48,614 nucleotides of DNA from UBA9732 sp963606545 (GTDB taxonomy: Bacteria; Spirochaetota; Spirochaetia; Sphaerochaetales; Sphaerochaetaceae): contig CAVCYP010000007.1 in the NCBI GenBank assembly GCA_963606545.1, positions 1 through 48,614 on the forward strand, given 5' to 3'. This document shows, in pieces, positions 16,184 through 24,322 of this stretch. How positions within the stretch are numbered: the first letter of the stretch is position 1; each line of letters starts with the position of its first letter. A program made the position numbers and the translations under genes. The notes beneath the pieces were generated by a model. The model was not told the DNA's origin, made no database searches, and saw only the letters and a program-made list of their open reading frames with translations.

Positions 16184-17407
16184 TCAAAAAGCCCAGTTGC
16201 CGTCTTTGAAGATTGGGACAAGCTTTCCGTCGCGGGTTTTTGCCGTGATGTTGAGGTCTTTGCAACCAATCATGAAGTCCACGTGAATCATGGAGTCATT
16301 GACACCAAGCCTGTGGACCTCCTCAAGGCTCATATTCTCAAAACCCTTGATGGTGTCAGCAAAACCAGCACCCAAAGCAAGGTGGCAGGCGGCATTTTCA
16401 TCAAACAGAGTATTATAGAACAAAAGTCCGCTGTTGCTGATAGGGGAATCATAAGGCACCAAAGCACATTCACCAAGGTAGGCAGCACCTTCATCCATGG
16501 TAATCATTTGAGTAAGGAGATCCTTGTTCTTTTCAGCATCCCACTCAACAGCCTTTCCGTCTTTGAACCGAATCCAGAAGTTTTCAATGAGCTGGCTCTG
16601 GTAGCTAAGAGGTTTTGTAGCATAGACAATACCATCTGCCTTGCCACGCATTGGGGAGATGAAACACTCCTCAGAAGGAATGTTTGGGTTGAAGAAGATG
16701 TTCTGAAGGCTGTTCTCGCCACCACCGGTGAACTGAGCCTGAGGAATCATGCCAACAGTGAAATCTGTGCCGTTGGAGGCTTCATAGTGAAGCTCTTCCA
16801 CCCCAAGGCTGTTGATGTAATCGCAGTGTTTTTTAAGGTCTGCGTTATGATCTGCCCAAGCCTGAATTGGATCTTCTGTTACGCGACTGGTGTAGAGAAT
16901 TGCTTCCCAGAGTTTTTCAACTGCCTGCTTCTTTGAAAGGTTAGGGAAGAGCTTTTTTGCCCATGCTTCACCAGGAACCGCTGCAATACACCACTGATAC
17001 TTGTTTTCAAGCTGGTCTCTGTACTTTTTGATTTGAGGATAGAGCTTGCGTCTAGCTTCAGACATCTTCTTTTGGTTAATGCCTTTAAGACCATCTGGGT
17101 CTTCCGATTCAATGTAAATTCTGCATGGAATCTTATCAACATAGTGCTGCCATTTCTCATGCTCCCACTTTTCCAGTGTTGTGAGAGTTTTCATGGATCT
17201 GTACTTATAATGAAGCTTTGCAAGAGGCTGATAGGACCAGTCAACAATGACCTTCTCAGCGCCAGCCTTGTAGCACTCTTCCACTAGCATCTGAATGAAT
17301 TCTGGCTGGTCTAGATCACACTGAATGATAACTTCCTGACCTTTTTGAACATTGATACCGCACTTAGCAATAAGCTGTGCATATTTTCTTAAAACTGTTT
17401 TTTTCAT
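16184..17407 (-). CDS. M29-family metallo-aminopeptidase (PepS/AmpS type)
   Basis: Cytoplasmic two-metal aminopeptidase of 407 residues; M29 enzymes release N-terminal residues from peptides. Family features seen are the N-terminal KCGINVQKGQEVIIQCDLDQPEF segment, the central EELHYEASNGTDFTVGMIPQAQFTGGGENSLQNIFFNPNIPSEECFISP region, and the C-terminal metal-ligand area GECALVPYDSPISNSGLLFYNTLFDENAACHLALG, followed by MIHVDFMIG. AAGGAGA lies 7 bases upstream of the ATG. It stands about 30 bases after the DUF362 gene on the same strand and may share its transcript. Confidence 0.93.
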   Translation of the reverse strand: MKKTVLRKYAQLIAKCGINVQKGQEVIIQCDLDQPEFIQMLVEECYKAGAEKVIVDWSYQPLAKLHYKYRSMKTLTTLEKWEHEKWQHYVDKIPCRIYIESEDPDGLKGINQKKMSEARRKLYPQIKKYRDQLENKYQWCIAAVPGEAWAKKLFPNLSKKQAVEKLWEAILYTSRVTEDPIQAWADHNADLKKHCDYINSLGVEELHYEASNGTDFTVGMIPQAQFTGGGENSLQNIFFNPNIPSEECFISPMRGKADGIVYATKPLSYQSQLIENFWIRFKDGKAVEWDAEKNKDLLTQMITMDEGAAYLGECALVPYDSPISNSGLLFYNTLFDENAACHLALGAGFADTIKGFENMSLEEVHRLGVNDSMIHVDFMIGCKDLNITAKTRDGKLVPIFKDGNWAF

Positions 17408-17434
17408 GGAAATATCTCCTTATAAAATCAAAAA

Positions 17435-18556
17435 TTAATCAAGATTAACAAGCTCGTACTCGTCAGTGCCAAGACCAAGTTCTTTTGCATATCTGATAGC
17501 ATCGCGCCAGTCTGTTACCTTGTGGTTGTTGCTCAGATTATCCAAACCTCTGTCGTACGGGTTATCGGAATCCGTCAAATGACTGTGGGCCATAGGTTTT
17601 TGCGCGTTAACCGCATCAATGCAAGCCTTATCTAGCGCAACTGGGTCAGCGCTTGCAAACATACCAACATCTGGAACAATAGGGGTGTCATTACAGCCAT
17701 AGCAATCGCAATACGGCGAGACATCTACCACCAGCGAGATATGATAATTGGGCTTGCCGTTCAAGACCGCCTTGGTGTACTCCGCAATCTTTCTGTTTAG
17801 GACCCTAAGGTCGTCAGATCCGTGCGCAGTGGACAGCGCTCCAGTAGGACAAACTTCCAGACAACGCCCGCAGCCGGCACACTTGTCCGCGTCAAAAATC
17901 ATCTTGCCGTCCGCAAAAGTCTGAACATCGTGCGCGCAAACAGCCTTGCAACTCTCACAACCCACGCACAAATCCTCCTTGTAGGCCGGACGCACGGAAG
18001 TATGCATATCCTTCTTGCCAGCTCTAGAGCCACACCCCATCCCGATATTCTTCAGGGCCCCTCCAAAGCCAGCTTCTTCGTGGCCCTTAAAATGGGACAA
18101 AGAAATAATTATGTCTGCGTCAGCAACGGCTCTTCCAATTTTAGCTGTTGGACAGTAGTAGCCACCTGGAACGGGGAGGTCTACCTCATCAGTACCTTTA
18201 AGGCCATCGGCTATAATTACTGGAGCAGAAGGACAGCTGACGGGGTTAAAACCGTTTGCGTAGGCGGTCTGGAGGTGGTCTAGCGCGTTGGTGCGGCTAC
18301 CGGTGTAAAGCGTGTTGCAGTCGGTGAGAAAGGGCTTTCCGCCGCGGCTTTGGATGTAGTTGGCAAGAGCGTTGGCGTAGTTGTGGCGCAGGAAGGCCAA
18401 GTTGCCCAGCTCGCCAAAGTGAAGCTTGATGGCTACGAATTTGTCGGTGAAGTCTAGCTTGGACATTTCACTTTCTTTGATGAGATTCTCAAACTTTTTG
18501 ATGAGAGAAATCCGGCTGTAGGTTCTGAAATCAGTGAAATAAACCTTACTTTTCAT
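17435..18556 (-). CDS. DUF362-domain protein with two [4Fe-4S] ferredoxin motifs
   Basis: 373 residues from the ATG at 18556 (AAGGAGG six bases upstream); a start 33 bases further up is possible but lacks this site. The DUF362 part occupies about 1-175 and continues after the insert. Between about 180 and 225 lie two classical ferredoxin clusters, CVGCESCKAVC and CAGCGRCLEVCPTGA. Proteins of this family are thought to be cytoplasmic redox or metal-cluster proteins; the precise reaction is unknown. The first 11 bases overlap the end of the trmJ-like gene, so the two are cotranscribed. Its middle (about 17560-18430) uses more GC-ending codons than its flanks. Confidence 0.88.
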   Translation of the reverse strand: MKSKVYFTDFRTYSRISLIKKFENLIKESEMSKLDFTDKFVAIKLHFGELGNLAFLRHNYANALANYIQSRGGKPFLTDCNTLYTGSRTNALDHLQTAYANGFNPVSCPSAPVIIADGLKGTDEVDLPVPGGYYCPTAKIGRAVADADIIISLSHFKGHEEAGFGGALKNIGMGCGSRAGKKDMHTSVRPAYKEDLCVGCESCKAVCAHDVQTFADGKMIFDADKCAGCGRCLEVCPTGALSTAHGSDDLRVLNRKIAEYTKAVLNGKPNYHISLVVDVSPYCDCYGCNDTPIVPDVGMFASADPVALDKACIDAVNAQKPMAHSHLTDSDNPYDRGLDNLSNNHKVTDWRDAIRYAKELGLGTDEYELVNLD

Positions 18557-19298
18557 TTTTTGCCTCCTTTGGGACTGCGTGAATAGCAATCTTACTTGTC
18601 TTGGTGAATATTTTTTCTATTCGTTTGATTTCGCCTTCTGTTAGGGCAGCGCGGGCAAGAACAGAGCCCATAAATTCGCCGGTAAAGGCCCGTTCTTCGT
18701 CGTTTTTGAAGTAGCCAACTTCTTCAAGAGCAGTTTTACAGGAATCTACCGCCTGTGCAATGCGGGAGGCGGGAACTATGTTACTTCCTGGTGCGCTGGC
18801 GTAGGCGTTGAGTTTGTGAAAGAGACTGTAGGCTATGATTTGAACTGCCTGGGAGAGATTTAGGGAAGGGAAGGCGTCGCTGGTTGGGATTGTCACCACC
18901 ATGGAGCATTGACGTACCTGCTCGTCTGACAGTCCGTTGGACTCGCAACCAAAAACAATTGAGACCTTGCCGTCAGGGGAGGTGGTGTTTGCAATGCGCT
19001 CTGCAAGCTCTTCTGGGGAAACCCGGCTAGTTTTTCTTCCTTTTCCTACGCGCCTAGTGGCTGCAACTGAAAGGACACTGTCTGCAACTGCGTCTCCAAG
19101 CTCTTGAAATTCTTTTCTGTTTTCATAAAGGTCATAGGCATGAAGGGCAAGGGTTCTCACCCGGTCTTCATCATAAATTCTATCTGTTACAAGCGTGAGG
19201 TGCGTGAGTCCCATGGTTTTCATGGCTCTGCATACACTTCCAATGTTTGCACCGTCTTGTGTATCACATAAAATGATTTCTACTTGATTAAGATTCAT
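18546..19298 (-). CDS. trmJ: TrmH/SpoU-superfamily RNA methyltransferase, TrmJ-like
   Basis: SPOUT methyltransferase of 250 residues from the ATG at 19298. Motif 1 is DTQDGANIGSVCRAMKTMGL, motif 2 VSIVFGCESNGLSDEQV and motif 3 PSLNLSQAVQIIAYSLF, the knotted AdoMet site. N-terminal VEIILCDTQDGANIG and the C-terminal helical extension (about 175-250) match TrmJ, which 2'-O-methylates position 32 of tRNA. Upstream in-frame starts exist (19316, 19406), but a promoter -10 ends six bases before the chosen ATG and no ribosome site is present, which suggests a leaderless mRNA. It heads an operon with the DUF362 gene and possibly the aminopeptidase gene. Confidence 0.85.
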   Translation of the reverse strand: MNLNQVEIILCDTQDGANIGSVCRAMKTMGLTHLTLVTDRIYDEDRVRTLALHAYDLYENRKEFQELGDAVADSVLSVAATRRVGKGRKTSRVSPEELAERIANTTSPDGKVSIVFGCESNGLSDEQVRQCSMVVTIPTSDAFPSLNLSQAVQIIAYSLFHKLNAYASAPGSNIVPASRIAQAVDSCKTALEEVGYFKNDEERAFTGEFMGSVLARAALTEGEIKRIEKIFTKTSKIAIHAVPKEAKNEK

Positions 19299-19304
19299 AT
19301 TGTA

Positions 19305-19333
19305 ATAGTACGTCATATTGAGAGTTTTTCCAA
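19305..19333 (-). promoter_or_regulatory. trmJ promoter, probably leaderless
   Basis: Minus strand: TTGGAA (19328-19333), 17 bases, TACTAT (19305-19310), then six bases to the ATG at 19298. It overlaps the opposing perM promoter. Confidence 0.5.
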
Positions 19334-19346
19334 GGTGCGTTATTCT
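19318..19346 (+). promoter_or_regulatory. perM-cob operon promoter, probably leaderless
   Basis: Plus strand: TTGAGA (19318-19323), 17 bases, TATTCT (19341-19346), then six bases to the ATG at 19353. There is no Shine-Dalgarno sequence and no room for a riboswitch. The -35 region interleaves with that of trmJ on the other strand. Confidence 0.55.
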
Positions 19347-19352
19347 GTCACT

Positions 19353-20624
19353 ATGAATCAAAACATGAATGAAACACAAAATAAAATGGCTAAAAACCTT
19401 AAGCATGTCAGAACTCTGCTTAGTTTGCTTCTCATAATTGCCGTTATGGCGGTTTGCAAGGTAACCGGTGAGGTTAGCATAACTTTGCTTCTTTCTATTT
19501 TTATCTTCATTTTAGTTCTTCCCTTTGTGAATGCACTGGAAAAAGCAAAATTCCCAAGTTGGCTTGCAACAATATTTGCGGTTCTTTTGATTGTTGTTCT
19601 CATTGTGGTCTTTGTTTTGTTTGTGTTTTATACCGTTGATATCCTTGTGCGTAAAGTTCCAAGCTATGCATCAAAACTGGATGATTTAGATGTCTTTGTT
19701 CAAAATCTTGTAAGTAAGTGGGTGGATCTTCCTGAGGACTTTTCTATTTTTAACTTGATTCAGATTGACTGGGTTGGCGGGGTTGTAATGCCAATGCTTA
19801 AGTCTGTTTCAAGCTCTGCAATGGGAATTATTAGTAATGCCCTTGTTACAATCATTATGACAGTATTCCTTTTGCTGGAACGTCATACTCTTATTCCTAA
19901 ACTTTCTTACGTGGTTAGCTATAACCGTAAAATGCAAAGAAAGGCTGCTCTAACTGTAGCCGATTACTCCTATCAGGATGAAAAACTAGACCCTGAAAAA
20001 GATGAAAAAGTCCAAAAAATGTGGGACAGAATCAACAAACAGGTTTCAAAGTACATTGGTATAAAAACTGTAGTCAGTGTAATTACTGGCGCAATGTTCT
20101 ATATTGTTGCAAGATCTGTTGGTCTTGATTTTGCCTTCCTTTGGGGCGTTCTAGCAACAGTTTTGAACTTTATCCCAACAATTGGAAGTATTGTTATTAC
20201 CGTTGTGACCATCTTTATGGCTGTGATTCAGTTCCTACCAAACTGGACTCCAATTCTTATTGTTGCTGCAGGGACAATAATGACTGAAAACATCATTGGA
20301 AACTTTATAGATCCAAAACTTCAGGGAAACCAGCTTAACCTCAGTCCGTTTGTTATCCTTGTTGCTTTGAGTGTGTTTGGCTACGTCTGGGGCATTGTAG
20401 GAATGTTCCTTGCGGTTCCTCTTTTGAGTGTTCTTCAGATTGTTTTTGCCAACATGGATGAGACTAAACCAATTGCCATGTTGATAAGCTCTGGTCATTC
20501 TTTTAATACAGAACTTCAGGGCAAAACTAAACACAAAAAGAAGCATGTAAAAACTGATGGTGACGTGGAACCTGAGCGCTATGAAGGCGATATCTTGTTT
20601 CCTGAAGACATGAATAAAAAATGA
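19353..20624 (+). CDS. AI-2E/PerM-family membrane protein
   Basis: Polytopic inner-membrane protein of 423 residues from the ATG at 19353 (an in-frame start at 19284 lies before the promoter and is rejected). N-terminal membrane segments at about 20-95 are followed by a long extramembrane stretch (about 105-230), then the conserved C-terminal block GVLATVLNFIPTIGSIV, GNFIDPKLQGNQLNLSPFVILVALSVFGYVWGIVGMFLAVPLL. Family members transport autoinducer-2, sodium or unknown solutes. Its last bases overlap the cobT-cbiR start (ATGA). A role in corrinoid physiology is possible but based only on that coupling. Confidence 0.88.
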   Translation: MNQNMNETQNKMAKNLKHVRTLLSLLLIIAVMAVCKVTGEVSITLLLSIFIFILVLPFVNALEKAKFPSWLATIFAVLLIVVLIVVFVLFVFYTVDILVRKVPSYASKLDDLDVFVQNLVSKWVDLPEDFSIFNLIQIDWVGGVVMPMLKSVSSSAMGIISNALVTIIMTVFLLLERHTLIPKLSYVVSYNRKMQRKAALTVADYSYQDEKLDPEKDEKVQKMWDRINKQVSKYIGIKTVVSVITGAMFYIVARSVGLDFAFLWGVLATVLNFIPTIGSIVITVVTIFMAVIQFLPNWTPILIVAAGTIMTENIIGNFIDPKLQGNQLNLSPFVILVALSVFGYVWGIVGMFLAVPLLSVLQIVFANMDETKPIAMLISSGHSFNTELQGKTKHKKKHVKTDGDVEPERYEGDILFPEDMNKK

Positions 20625-22474
20625 TTTCATCGGTTGAGCGTCAAGCTAAAAGAATAGCCCAAAGTCAAACTAAAGTGCAAAATTCTTTGGGTGTACTTGA
20701 AGATTGCGCCATTGAAGTGTGCAAAATCTTAAATACTCTTAAGCCTCAGTTAAACCGTCCTACCTTGGTTTTGGCTGCCTCTGATCATGGGATTGCCAAC
20801 TGCGGTGTGACCTGTAGTAAACAAGAAGTATCGGCTCAAATGTTCAGGCTGTTTGCCTCTGGAAATGGAACCTGCGCCGTACTTTGCGAACACAATGGTG
20901 TAAGCTTAAATCTTGTTGATGTGGGCTTAATTTCTGATGTAGCTACTTCTCTTGAACCTTCCTTGCCTTGGATAAGGGTGGAAAAATGTAAGACTCGTTG
21001 CAGTACCTCTGATTTTACCAAAGCTCCTGCTTTGGAGCTTTCTGAGCTTGAATTTTTAATTGAGGCTGGGCGCAAGAAGGTCCAGAGCCTAGCTGCTCAA
21101 GGTTGCAACTGCATTATTTTAGGAGAAATGGGAATAGGAAATACTACCACAGCTGGAGCTCTAATGAGTGCTCTTTGTAAGATGGATGCTTCTAACTGCC
21201 TTCCCCGTGGCTCTGCAACAGATGAAGTTATGCAGCATAAACTTCAATTTGTAAGAACTGCAGTTGAGAGTTTTAAAGCTCACAATCCAGAGGCTGAGCC
21301 TTTAGAGCTTGTGCTTAAGTTTGGCGGCTTTGAGTTTATCTATCTAGCTGGAATTGTTGCTGAAGCTCATAAGCAGAATCTATTGATTCTAAATGATGGT
21401 TTTCTTACCACCGTTGCTGTTTTAATTGCATCAGTTTTGTTTCCCGGCAGTCAGGCTTCTGTTTTGTGTTGTCACTACACGGGGGAGGAACCTCACAAAT
21501 TATTGTTAGACTATCTTGGACTAAAGCCTATTTTGGATTTGAAAATGCATCTTGGAGAGGGAACCGGAGCTTTGGCTTCTGTGCCTTTTATCCAAGAAAG
21601 TCTTACAATTTTTAATAATCTTAAAGCTTTTACGGAAACGGGCGTTTCCTGCAAACCTTGCGAGAAAAAACTTCCCTTTGCTCTTGGAACTTCTAGCTAT
21701 ATTCTTCCAGCCGATATCCTGCCAAACCTAGATTTCTTAAAAGACAAAGTGGATGATGTGGAGTTGGTTTTATTTGAAAGTGGGGATATTACAAATCTTC
21801 CAAATGCTGAGGTCTTAGCTGGTCTTAAAGCCTGTACTGAGCAGTATGGTACAAGCTACACCGTCCATCTTCCCTATGATGTGAAGGCGGGCTCCTTTGA
21901 TGAAGCACAGCGCCTTCATGCTGTTGATACTTGGATTAAGTTCATAGAGAGAACTAAGGTTTTAAATGTGCATGGCTTTATTGTCCATTTAGAGCCTGAG
22001 CGTTACAGAAATGAGGACAATACTCCTTGTCTTGAACCATCAAATAATGTCCCAAAATGGACAGAACAGGTGAAAAAAAGCCTGGAAGAGCTTAAAATGC
22101 GCCTTCCTTCTGATGTAAAGCCTAATTTAATTTGTATAGAAACGTTAAGCTATGATCTCATGCCTCTTGTTCCTTTCCTTCTTGAAAAGGGCTTTTCAAT
22201 TACTTTAGATGTTGGCCATCTTTGGCTTAATGGGCTTTATAGTCCAGAGTATGTCAAAGCTCTGTTGCCTTATACTAGAATTATTCATCTTCACGGGGTG
22301 ACAGGATTAAAAGATCATCAAAGCTTAGCCGTCCATGATAAAAAACAGCTTAAAGAGTTCTTCTTTATTCTAAGCCAGTATTGTAGAATCCCAATTGTAG
22401 TAACTCTAGAAATCTTCTCTCAAAGTGATCTTGAGAGCAGTCTTGAAGTTTTGCATTCTCTGGAGGTCTTCTAA
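20621..22474 (+). CDS. cobT: CobT-CbiR fusion: DMB phosphoribosyltransferase plus cobamide-remodelling phosphodiesterase
   Basis: 617 residues in two parts. Residues about 1-330 are CobT, which makes alpha-ribazole phosphate from a lower-ligand base and nicotinate mononucleotide: visible are ASDHGIANCGVT, ILGEMGIGNTTTAGAL and HLGEGTGALASVP, whose Glu corresponds to the catalytic base of Salmonella CobT. Residues about 345-617 form a TIM-barrel of the xylose-isomerase/AP-endonuclease-2 type: LGTSSYILPADILPNLDFL, YTVHLPYDV, FIVHLEPERY, ICIETLSYD, LDVGHLWLNG, IIHLHGV, VTLEIF. The start and order match CbiR, which as I recall cleaves the nucleotide loop of cobamides. The polypeptide could strip a cobamide and supply the replacement loop. 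It overlaps perM (ATGA) and cobU (TAATG). Confidence 0.87.
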   Translation: MISSVERQAKRIAQSQTKVQNSLGVLEDCAIEVCKILNTLKPQLNRPTLVLAASDHGIANCGVTCSKQEVSAQMFRLFASGNGTCAVLCEHNGVSLNLVDVGLISDVATSLEPSLPWIRVEKCKTRCSTSDFTKAPALELSELEFLIEAGRKKVQSLAAQGCNCIILGEMGIGNTTTAGALMSALCKMDASNCLPRGSATDEVMQHKLQFVRTAVESFKAHNPEAEPLELVLKFGGFEFIYLAGIVAEAHKQNLLILNDGFLTTVAVLIASVLFPGSQASVLCCHYTGEEPHKLLLDYLGLKPILDLKMHLGEGTGALASVPFIQESLTIFNNLKAFTETGVSCKPCEKKLPFALGTSSYILPADILPNLDFLKDKVDDVELVLFESGDITNLPNAEVLAGLKACTEQYGTSYTVHLPYDVKAGSFDEAQRLHAVDTWIKFIERTKVLNVHGFIVHLEPERYRNEDNTPCLEPSNNVPKWTEQVKKSLEELKMRLPSDVKPNLICIETLSYDLMPLVPFLLEKGFSITLDVGHLWLNGLYSPEYVKALLPYTRIIHLHGVTGLKDHQSLAVHDKKQLKEFFFILSQYCRIPIVVTLEIFSQSDLESSLEVLHSLEVF

Positions 22475-23076
22475 TGGGAAAGATAGTCTTAGTCACAGGT
22501 GGCGCCAGAAGTGGTAAAAGTACGTTTGCTGAAAAGCTTGCCCTGAGTTGGACTCAGGACGGGGTGGCCTCTTCTGGGGTGACCTCCTCCATGGTGGCCT
22601 CTTCCAGCACCTTCGCACCAACAAAACGGGTTTACATTGCCACGGCCCAAGCTTTTGATGATGAAATGCGCGCTAGAATTAAAGCCCATCAGGACCGGAG
22701 AAAAGATGCTTTTACAACAATTGAAGAGCCAATTGAACTTGGAAGTGCAATTAACCAGGCCCTTTCACAACTGAATAATAGCGGGGTGATTTTGGTGGAT
22801 TGCCTGACCATTTGGACCAGCAATTTACTCTACTATAACCGCCAAGAGGAACTTGAAAAACTCTACAACGCCATAACAACTTTGAAAGCAACTGATTGCA
22901 ATTTGATTCTAGTCACCAACGAAACCGGCCTTGGAATTGTGCCAGATAACGAGCTTTCAAGGCGCTTTAGAGACCTAGCCGGCATTATAAACCAGAAGGT
23001 TGCCGCTCTTGCCACAAACGTAGTTTTCACCGTCTGCGGAATCCCAATGTACCTAAAAGGGGAGGCCCTCTGTTGA
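22474..23076 (+). CDS. cobU: Bifunctional adenosylcobinamide kinase/guanylyltransferase CobU (CobP)
   Basis: Activates adenosylcobinamide to GDP-cobinamide; 200 residues. P-loop GGARSGKSTFAEKLA at 9-23; RVYIATAQAFDDEMRARIKAHQDRR with the guanylylated-His region near 55-80; VDCLTIWTSNLL; VTNETGLGIVPDNELSRRFRDLAG near the C-terminus. Between the P-loop helix and RVYIATA lies an extra stretch of about 18 residues made of three five-residue repeats (GVASS, GVTSS, MVASS). The ATG overlaps the stop of the fusion gene, and the stop overlaps the cobS start. Cobinamide phosphate released by CbiR would be its substrate. Confidence 0.93.
   Translation: MGKIVLVTGGARSGKSTFAEKLALSWTQDGVASSGVTSSMVASSSTFAPTKRVYIATAQAFDDEMRARIKAHQDRRKDAFTTIEEPIELGSAINQALSQLNNSGVILVDCLTIWTSNLLYYNRQEELEKLYNAITTLKATDCNLILVTNETGLGIVPDNELSRRFRDLAGIINQKVAALATNVVFTVCGIPMYLKGEALC
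22561..22605 (+). repeat. 15-bp tandem repeat (x3) inside cobU
   Basis: Three in-frame 15-bp copies: GGGGTGGCCTCTTCT, GGGGTGACCTCCTCC, ATGGTGGCCTCTTCC. They encode a Ser/Val-rich linker absent from ordinary CobU proteins and are much richer in GC than their surroundings. Confidence 0.9.
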
Positions 23077-23843
23077 AATCTGAACCTAACTCAAAACCAG
23101 GACTTGGTTTAGCTCAAGCCTTCAGAACGCTGACCATCCTTCCCGCTCCTGGCCCGGATGCCCGCTGTCAATCCACTCAGCTGTACTTCTATCCTCTTGT
23201 AGGACTTGTAATTAGCTCCATCTTTATTGCTATCTTGTACCTTTTGCCCTCCACCGCGGCCCTCCTTTTGGGCTTCCTCTGGCCCGCCTACATGGCCTTC
23301 ATAACCCGAGGCTTTCACCTAGATGGCCTAGCCGATACAGCCGATGGCTTTGGCGGAGGCTGGACTATAGAACGCCGACTTGAAATCATGAAGGATTCTA
23401 GAACTGGAAGTTTTGGCGTTATTGCAATTACGCTTTGCCTACTGTTAAAAGGCATACTTGCTTTTTATGTTATTGACAGCCATTATTTTATTGCCTTAAT
23501 TTGGTCTTGTCTGGTTAGTAGAACTCTTGTGGTATTTACTTGCACTATTTCAAAATATGCAAAACCTCAGGGCCTGTCTTATAATCTTGTTTACAATGCC
23601 AAAGCAAAACATACTGTTGCTACTTTGTTGTTTACAGCTCTTTGCGGTTTTCTTCTTGTTTATTATCTTGATTTCCCTGTCAAAATCTTACTTAGTTCTT
23701 TTGGGTTTTCCTTCCTCAACTGCCTTCTTCTTCTGCTGCTCTCCAATAAGAAAATTGGAGGAATAACTGGCGATGTCCTAGGTGCAATGTGTGAAACCTG
23801 CGAGGTTGCTGCTCTCTTTGGCGCTACTCTTTTGTTGCTCTAG
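23073..23843 (+). CDS. cobS: Adenosylcobinamide-GDP ribazoletransferase CobS
   Basis: Membrane enzyme that joins GDP-cobinamide to alpha-ribazole (phosphate), the last assembly step; 256 residues, about six hydrophobic segments. Signature motif: TRGFHLDGLADTADGFGGGW at about 78-97, followed by RRLEIMKDSRTGSFG, the CobS metal/phosphate site; GGITGDVLGA lies near the C-terminus. The start is TTG at 23073, supported by a strong AGGGGAGG seven to eight bases upstream and by overlap with the cobU stop. No alpha-ribazole phosphatase gene follows. It closes the cob operon. Confidence 0.93.
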   Translation: MKSEPNSKPGLGLAQAFRTLTILPAPGPDARCQSTQLYFYPLVGLVISSIFIAILYLLPSTAALLLGFLWPAYMAFITRGFHLDGLADTADGFGGGWTIERRLEIMKDSRTGSFGVIAITLCLLLKGILAFYVIDSHYFIALIWSCLVSRTLVVFTCTISKYAKPQGLSYNLVYNAKAKHTVATLLFTALCGFLLVYYLDFPVKILLSSFGFSFLNCLLLLLLSNKKIGGITGDVLGAMCETCEVAALFGATLLLL

Positions 23844-23874
23844 AAACGCTTTTCTTCAAAAAAATTTTTTTTGC

Positions 23875-23904
23875 TTGACGGCAGGCATATTTCATATGCA
23901 TATT
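23875..23904 (+). promoter_or_regulatory. Promoter of the dksA-like gene with a palindrome
   Basis: TTGACG (23875-23880) is followed at 18 bases by CATATT (23899-23904). The palindrome GCATAT-TTC-ATATGC (23885-23899) fills the spacer and could be an operator. An A7T8 tract just upstream may bend the DNA or help end cobS transcription. Confidence 0.45.
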
Positions 23905-23939
23905 ATGTTCCTATAAATGTTTTGGGGAGGTGTTATATC

Positions 23940-24299
23940 ATGGCTTATGAAATGACCCCTTTTGAGAAAGAAATGGAAGAAAAGCTCTTAAATATGAGAC
24001 TTGAGCTTCTACGAAAGATTGCAAAATCTGATGATGATTTTAGAACCCTTGTTGGACCAACTGGGGGAAGAGATAGTGTAGACCTTGCCTGTGATGACAT
24101 GGCCTCCAAAAAGATGGAAGCCATCAGTAAAATGGATGCAGGCCGCCTCAATGCTGTTGACCAAGCACTAATTAGAGTTCGTAATGGCAAATATGGTATT
24201 TGCGCCGTCTGTGGTAAGAAAATCCCAGAAGAGAGACTTCGCGCCATCCCATACGCCCTCTTGTGCGTAGAATGTAAATCCAAATCAGAAAAACGCTAA
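23940..24299 (+). CDS. DksA/TraR-family zinc-finger protein
   Basis: 119 residues from the ATG at 23940 (GGGGAGG nine bases upstream). N-terminal helices (about 1-75) form the coiled coil; the C-terminal C4 zinc finger is CAVCGKKIPEERLRAIPYALLCVEC, two Cys pairs 17 residues apart. DksA-type proteins enter the secondary channel of RNA polymerase and tune rRNA and stress promoters. DksA itself is about 150 residues, so this is the shorter TraR/YocK-like class common outside Proteobacteria. It is a single gene, convergent with the ABC permease; the two stops fall in the arms of a CGCTAAA/TTTAGCG inverted repeat (24294-24328). Confidence 0.88.
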   Translation: MAYEMTPFEKEMEEKLLNMRLELLRKIAKSDDDFRTLVGPTGGRDSVDLACDDMASKKMEAISKMDAGRLNAVDQALIRVRNGKYGICAVCGKKIPEERLRAIPYALLCVECKSKSEKR

Positions 24300-24322
24300 A
24301 CTCTCCAACGGCCTAAAATAAT

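Noticed and set aside
16283..16936. 217-codon plus-strand frame opposite the aminopeptidase gene
   Set aside because: Antisense of an intact M29 coding region and not protein-like.
19299..19352. Cobalamin riboswitch before the perM-cob operon
   Set aside because: Only 54 bases separate the divergent starts, too short for the element, and no B12-box-like sequence was seen.
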